From Nocardia araoensis NBRC 100135 (GTDB lineage Bacteria; Actinomycetota; Actinomycetes; Mycobacteriales; Mycobacteriaceae), in contig NZ_BAFR01000007.1 of the NCBI RefSeq assembly GCF_000308435.1, positions 1 through 43,655 of the forward strand: 43,655 bases of DNA. Direction: 5' to 3'. The notes under the pieces were generated by a model. It ran no database searches. It was not told the origin of the DNA and saw only the letters and a list, made by a program, of their open reading frames with translations. The first letter of the stretch is position 1; each line of letters begins with the position of its first letter. The translations under genes were made by a program, and so were the position numbers. Below, piece by piece: positions 41,365 to 43,655 of the stretch.

Positions 41365-43655
41365 CAGCGCGCCCCGGGGTCGCCCGTGAACCAGGGCGCG
41401 ATCGGGTTGCCCCACCAGCGCGTCGAGGCGGGCACGGCGTCACCGCGCATGACCAGGGAAGCCGGGCCGATGGTCGCGCCGTCGCCGAGCGCCGAGGCGG
41501 GCAGCGCCACGCAGTGCGGACCAAGGGTGGCGCCCGCACCGAGGGTGACGGCGTCCATGGCCATGATCCGGTCGTGGAACAGGTGGGTCTGCACCACACA
41601 GCCGCGTTCCACGGTCGCGCCGTCGCCGAGAGTCACCAGGTCCGCCTCCGGTAGCCAGTAGGACTCGCACCATACCCCGCGCCCGATGTCGGCGCCGAGG
41701 CCGCGAAGCCAGACGTTCAGTACGGGCGTACCGGTCGCCGCACGCGCGAACCACGGCGCGGCAACCGTTTCCACGAAGGTGTCGGAGACCTCGTTGCGCC
41801 AGACGAATGAACTCCACAATGGGTGTTCCTCGGCGCCGATCCGCCCCACGAGCAACCATTTGGCCGCTACCGAACTCGCCCCCGCGACGGCGCCCGCCGC
41901 CAGCAGCACCAGCCCGCTGAGCAGCCCGGCGGCCAGGTGGCCGAAGGTTTGCGCGAGCCACGCGAGGGTGCAAAGGACGCCGAGACCGATCGCGAAGGTC
42001 AGCAGAACCGGAATCAAGCGGCAGGTCTCCACGACGGCGCGCGCGACGCGCAGGCGGGCGGGCGGATCGAAGGTGCGCGCCGTGTCGGCGTTCTCCGCGG
42101 CGCGGCGCAGCCGGACCGGCGGGCTGCCCAGCCAGGACGAGCCCGGTTTCGCCTTGGACGGCGCTGCCGACAGCACCGCGACCAGCCCGTTCTTCGGGAC
42201 TCGCCGTCCGGGGGCGGTCATGCCCGAGTTGCCGAGGAAAGCGCGCTTGCCGACCTTGGCCGCACCGATGTGCAGCCAGCCGCCGCCGAGTTCGTAACCG
42301 GCGATCATGGTGTCGTCGGCGAGGAACGCCCCGTCGGCGACGGTGGTGAACTTCGGCAACAGCAGCACTGTCGACGCCTCGACGCTCTTGCCCACCTTCG
42401 CGCCGAGCAAGCGCAGCCACAGCGGGGTGAGCAGGCTGGCATACAGGGGGAACAGGAAGGTGCGCGCGGAATCCAGCAGGCGCTCGGTGGCCCATGCCTG
42501 CCAGCCGACCCGGCTGCGCACCGGGTGGTAGCCCTCGGTCAGGCCGATGCTCAGCAGCCGGACCGCGACGATGGTCGCCGCGGCGTAGACGCCCAGGCTG
42601 AGCAGGGTCGCGAAGGGGAGTACGGCGAACGCGCGCGCGACGCCGCCCGCGAGCGTGCCGGTGTCGCGAATGAACCAGGCGAGGAACGCGCCACCGGCGC
42701 CGATGCCGAGAATCGGCATGGCGGCCAACGCGATCGATGTGACGCCGAAGACGCCGACCCAGCGCCGGGCTCGATCGGGCGTGTGCGCGGGCCAGCGGTG
42801 CTGGGCCTTGCCCACCTTCACCGCGGGCGAACCGGCCCACTCCTGTTCCGCCTTCACCTTGCCCGCCACCGCGGAGCCGGGCGCCACCTCGGCGTTCTTC
42901 CCGATCTTCGTGCCGGGCAACAAGATCGAGCGCGAGCCGACCACCGCGCCGGGGCCGACGGTGATCGGGCCGAGGTGCACCACGTCGCCGTCGATCCAGT
43001 AGCCGGACAGGTCGACCTCCGGCTCCACGCTGCAACCGTCGCCGAGTTCGAGCATGCCGGTGACCGGCGGCAGGCTGTGCAGGTCGACACCCCTGCCGAT
43101 CTTCGCGCCGAGCGCGCGGGCGAACGGCACCATCCACGGGGCCCCGGACAAGTTCTCCGCGCCGCTGGCCTCGGAGAGGCGGACGGCCGCCCACAGCCGC
43201 AGATGCACGGAGCCGCCGCGCGGATAGCGCCCCGGCCGGACACCGCGCAGCAGCAGCCGCGCGCCGGCCACGCAGATCGCCATGCGGCCGAGCGGGGAGA
43301 TGAACAGCAGGAACGCGACCAGCGTCCACCACCAGGACAACTGCGGCAGCCACGGCAGCGAGCCGGACCAGGCCGCGATGTTGCCGACGATCGCCAGCCA
43401 GGTGAGCCACTGCAAGCCCGTGAGGGTGGTGAGCGGGATGGTGGCGAGCACCTGCGCCGCCTGCGCGAGCGGTGGCGTCGGCCGCACCGTCCGGTCGGCC
43501 ACGGCCACGGCGGGCGTGGTCTGCTCCAGCAGCTCGGCGAGCGCGCCGAGGCGGGGATGGTCGTAGACGTCCGCGACGGCGATCTGCGGATACCGTTCGC
43601 GCAGGGCGGTGACCAGCTGCGCCGCCGCGAGCGAGCCGCCGCCCAGATCGAAGAA
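41364..43655 (-). CDS. Pls/PosA-type nonribosomal peptide synthetase-like protein, N-terminus outside the window
   Basis: Membrane-bound synthetase related to epsilon-poly-L-lysine synthetase. 763 residues are visible and the frame is open to the edge. They begin inside a carrier (PCP) domain: FFDLGGGSLAAAQL, with the Ser that takes phosphopantetheine. Then follow six membrane segments alternating with three left-handed beta-helix (hexapeptide acyltransferase-like) domains, at roughly residues 150-285, 405-515 and 640-755 of the visible part (for example VTLGDGATVERGCVV). This six-TM, three-domain layout is that of Pls. The adenylation domain, which would set the amino acid, is missing. Followed by the coupled aminopeptidase. 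Confidence 0.9.
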   Translation of the reverse strand, partial: FFDLGGGSLAAAQLVTALRERYPQIAVADVYDHPRLGALAELLEQTTPAVAVADRTVRPTPPLAQAAQVLATIPLTTLTGLQWLTWLAIVGNIAAWSGSLPWLPQLSWWWTLVAFLLFISPLGRMAICVAGARLLLRGVRPGRYPRGGSVHLRLWAAVRLSEASGAENLSGAPWMVPFARALGAKIGRGVDLHSLPPVTGMLELGDGCSVEPEVDLSGYWIDGDVVHLGPITVGPGAVVGSRSILLPGTKIGKNAEVAPGSAVAGKVKAEQEWAGSPAVKVGKAQHRWPAHTPDRARRWVGVFGVTSIALAAMPILGIGAGGAFLAWFIRDTGTLAGGVARAFAVLPFATLLSLGVYAAATIVAVRLLSIGLTEGYHPVRSRVGWQAWATERLLDSARTFLFPLYASLLTPLWLRLLGAKVGKSVEASTVLLLPKFTTVADGAFLADDTMIAGYELGGGWLHIGAAKVGKRAFLGNSGMTAPGRRVPKNGLVAVLSAAPSKAKPGSSWLGSPPVRLRRAAENADTARTFDPPARLRVARAVVETCRLIPVLLTFAIGLGVLCTLAWLAQTFGHLAAGLLSGLVLLAAGAVAGASSVAAKWLLVGRIGAEEHPLWSSFVWRNEVSDTFVETVAAPWFARAATGTPVLNVWLRGLGADIGRGVWCESYWLPEADLVTLGDGATVERGCVVQTHLFHDRIMAMDAVTLGAGATLGPHCVALPASALGDGATIGPASLVMRGDAVPASTRWWGNPIAPWFTGDPGAR

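Overview
The window is high-GC actinobacterial chromosome. It reads as Mycobacteriales, most likely Nocardia or a close relative. The left half keeps the gene order known from Mycobacterium tuberculosis around Rv3667-Rv3644c: acs, dppABCD, a Rv3662c-like gene, the MTS2823/Ms1 RNA position, the Rv3661 phosphatase, the 6C RNA, ssd, the tad pilus genes, the Rv3649 helicase, cspA, topA, holB and tRNA-Thr. The genus is inferred from this order and from general recall; no database search was possible.

Layout. 1-1410: acetyl-CoA synthetase, cut by the window edge. 1782-6996: peptide ABC transporter operon (lipoprotein, two permeases, fused double ATPase). 7037-9081: degenerate Fic-fold protein, a probable Ms1-type RNA with a perfect CRP-type box at its promoter, and a HAD phosphatase. 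9357-15013: 6C RNA, two perfect DnaA boxes, then ssd and a compact Tad/Flp pilus locus. 15304-17688: SftH/MrfA helicase. 18125-23586: cspA, topA, a DinB-fold protein, DNA polymerase III delta' and tRNA-Thr.

After the tRNA the conserved order stops and the content looks accessory. It holds a flavin oxidoreductase overlapping an ECF41 sigma factor; a leftward group with a P450, an astacin-type metalloprotease and an overlapping 101-residue protein; and a rightward group with a secreted cholesterol-oxidase-like flavoenzyme, an SDR, and an RsbQ-RsbP stress-signalling pair. Then come an Rsm22-type protein, an MFS transporter with a possible leader peptide, membrane and secreted proteins of unknown role, an alpha/beta hydrolase behind an 18-bp perfect palindrome, a DUF2752 protein, and finally an M1 aminopeptidase translationally coupled to a Pls/PosA-type synthetase that runs off the right edge.

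The most interesting signals are: (i) replication and division signals packed together (6C RNA, twin DnaA boxes, ssd); (ii) the Ms1-type RNA locus with a TGTGA-N6-TCACA box inside its promoter; (iii) an RsbQ small-molecule receptor/hydrolase and its phosphatase RsbP next to oxidative enzymes that could make or process a ligand; (iv) the Pls-like synthetase coupled to a peptidase; (v) a metalloprotease overlapping a small beta-rich protein that could be its inhibitor. Several starts (7037, 9081 minus, 21591, 22244, 39345) have a TANNNT box 6-8 nt upstream and no ribosome binding site, as expected for leaderless mRNAs.
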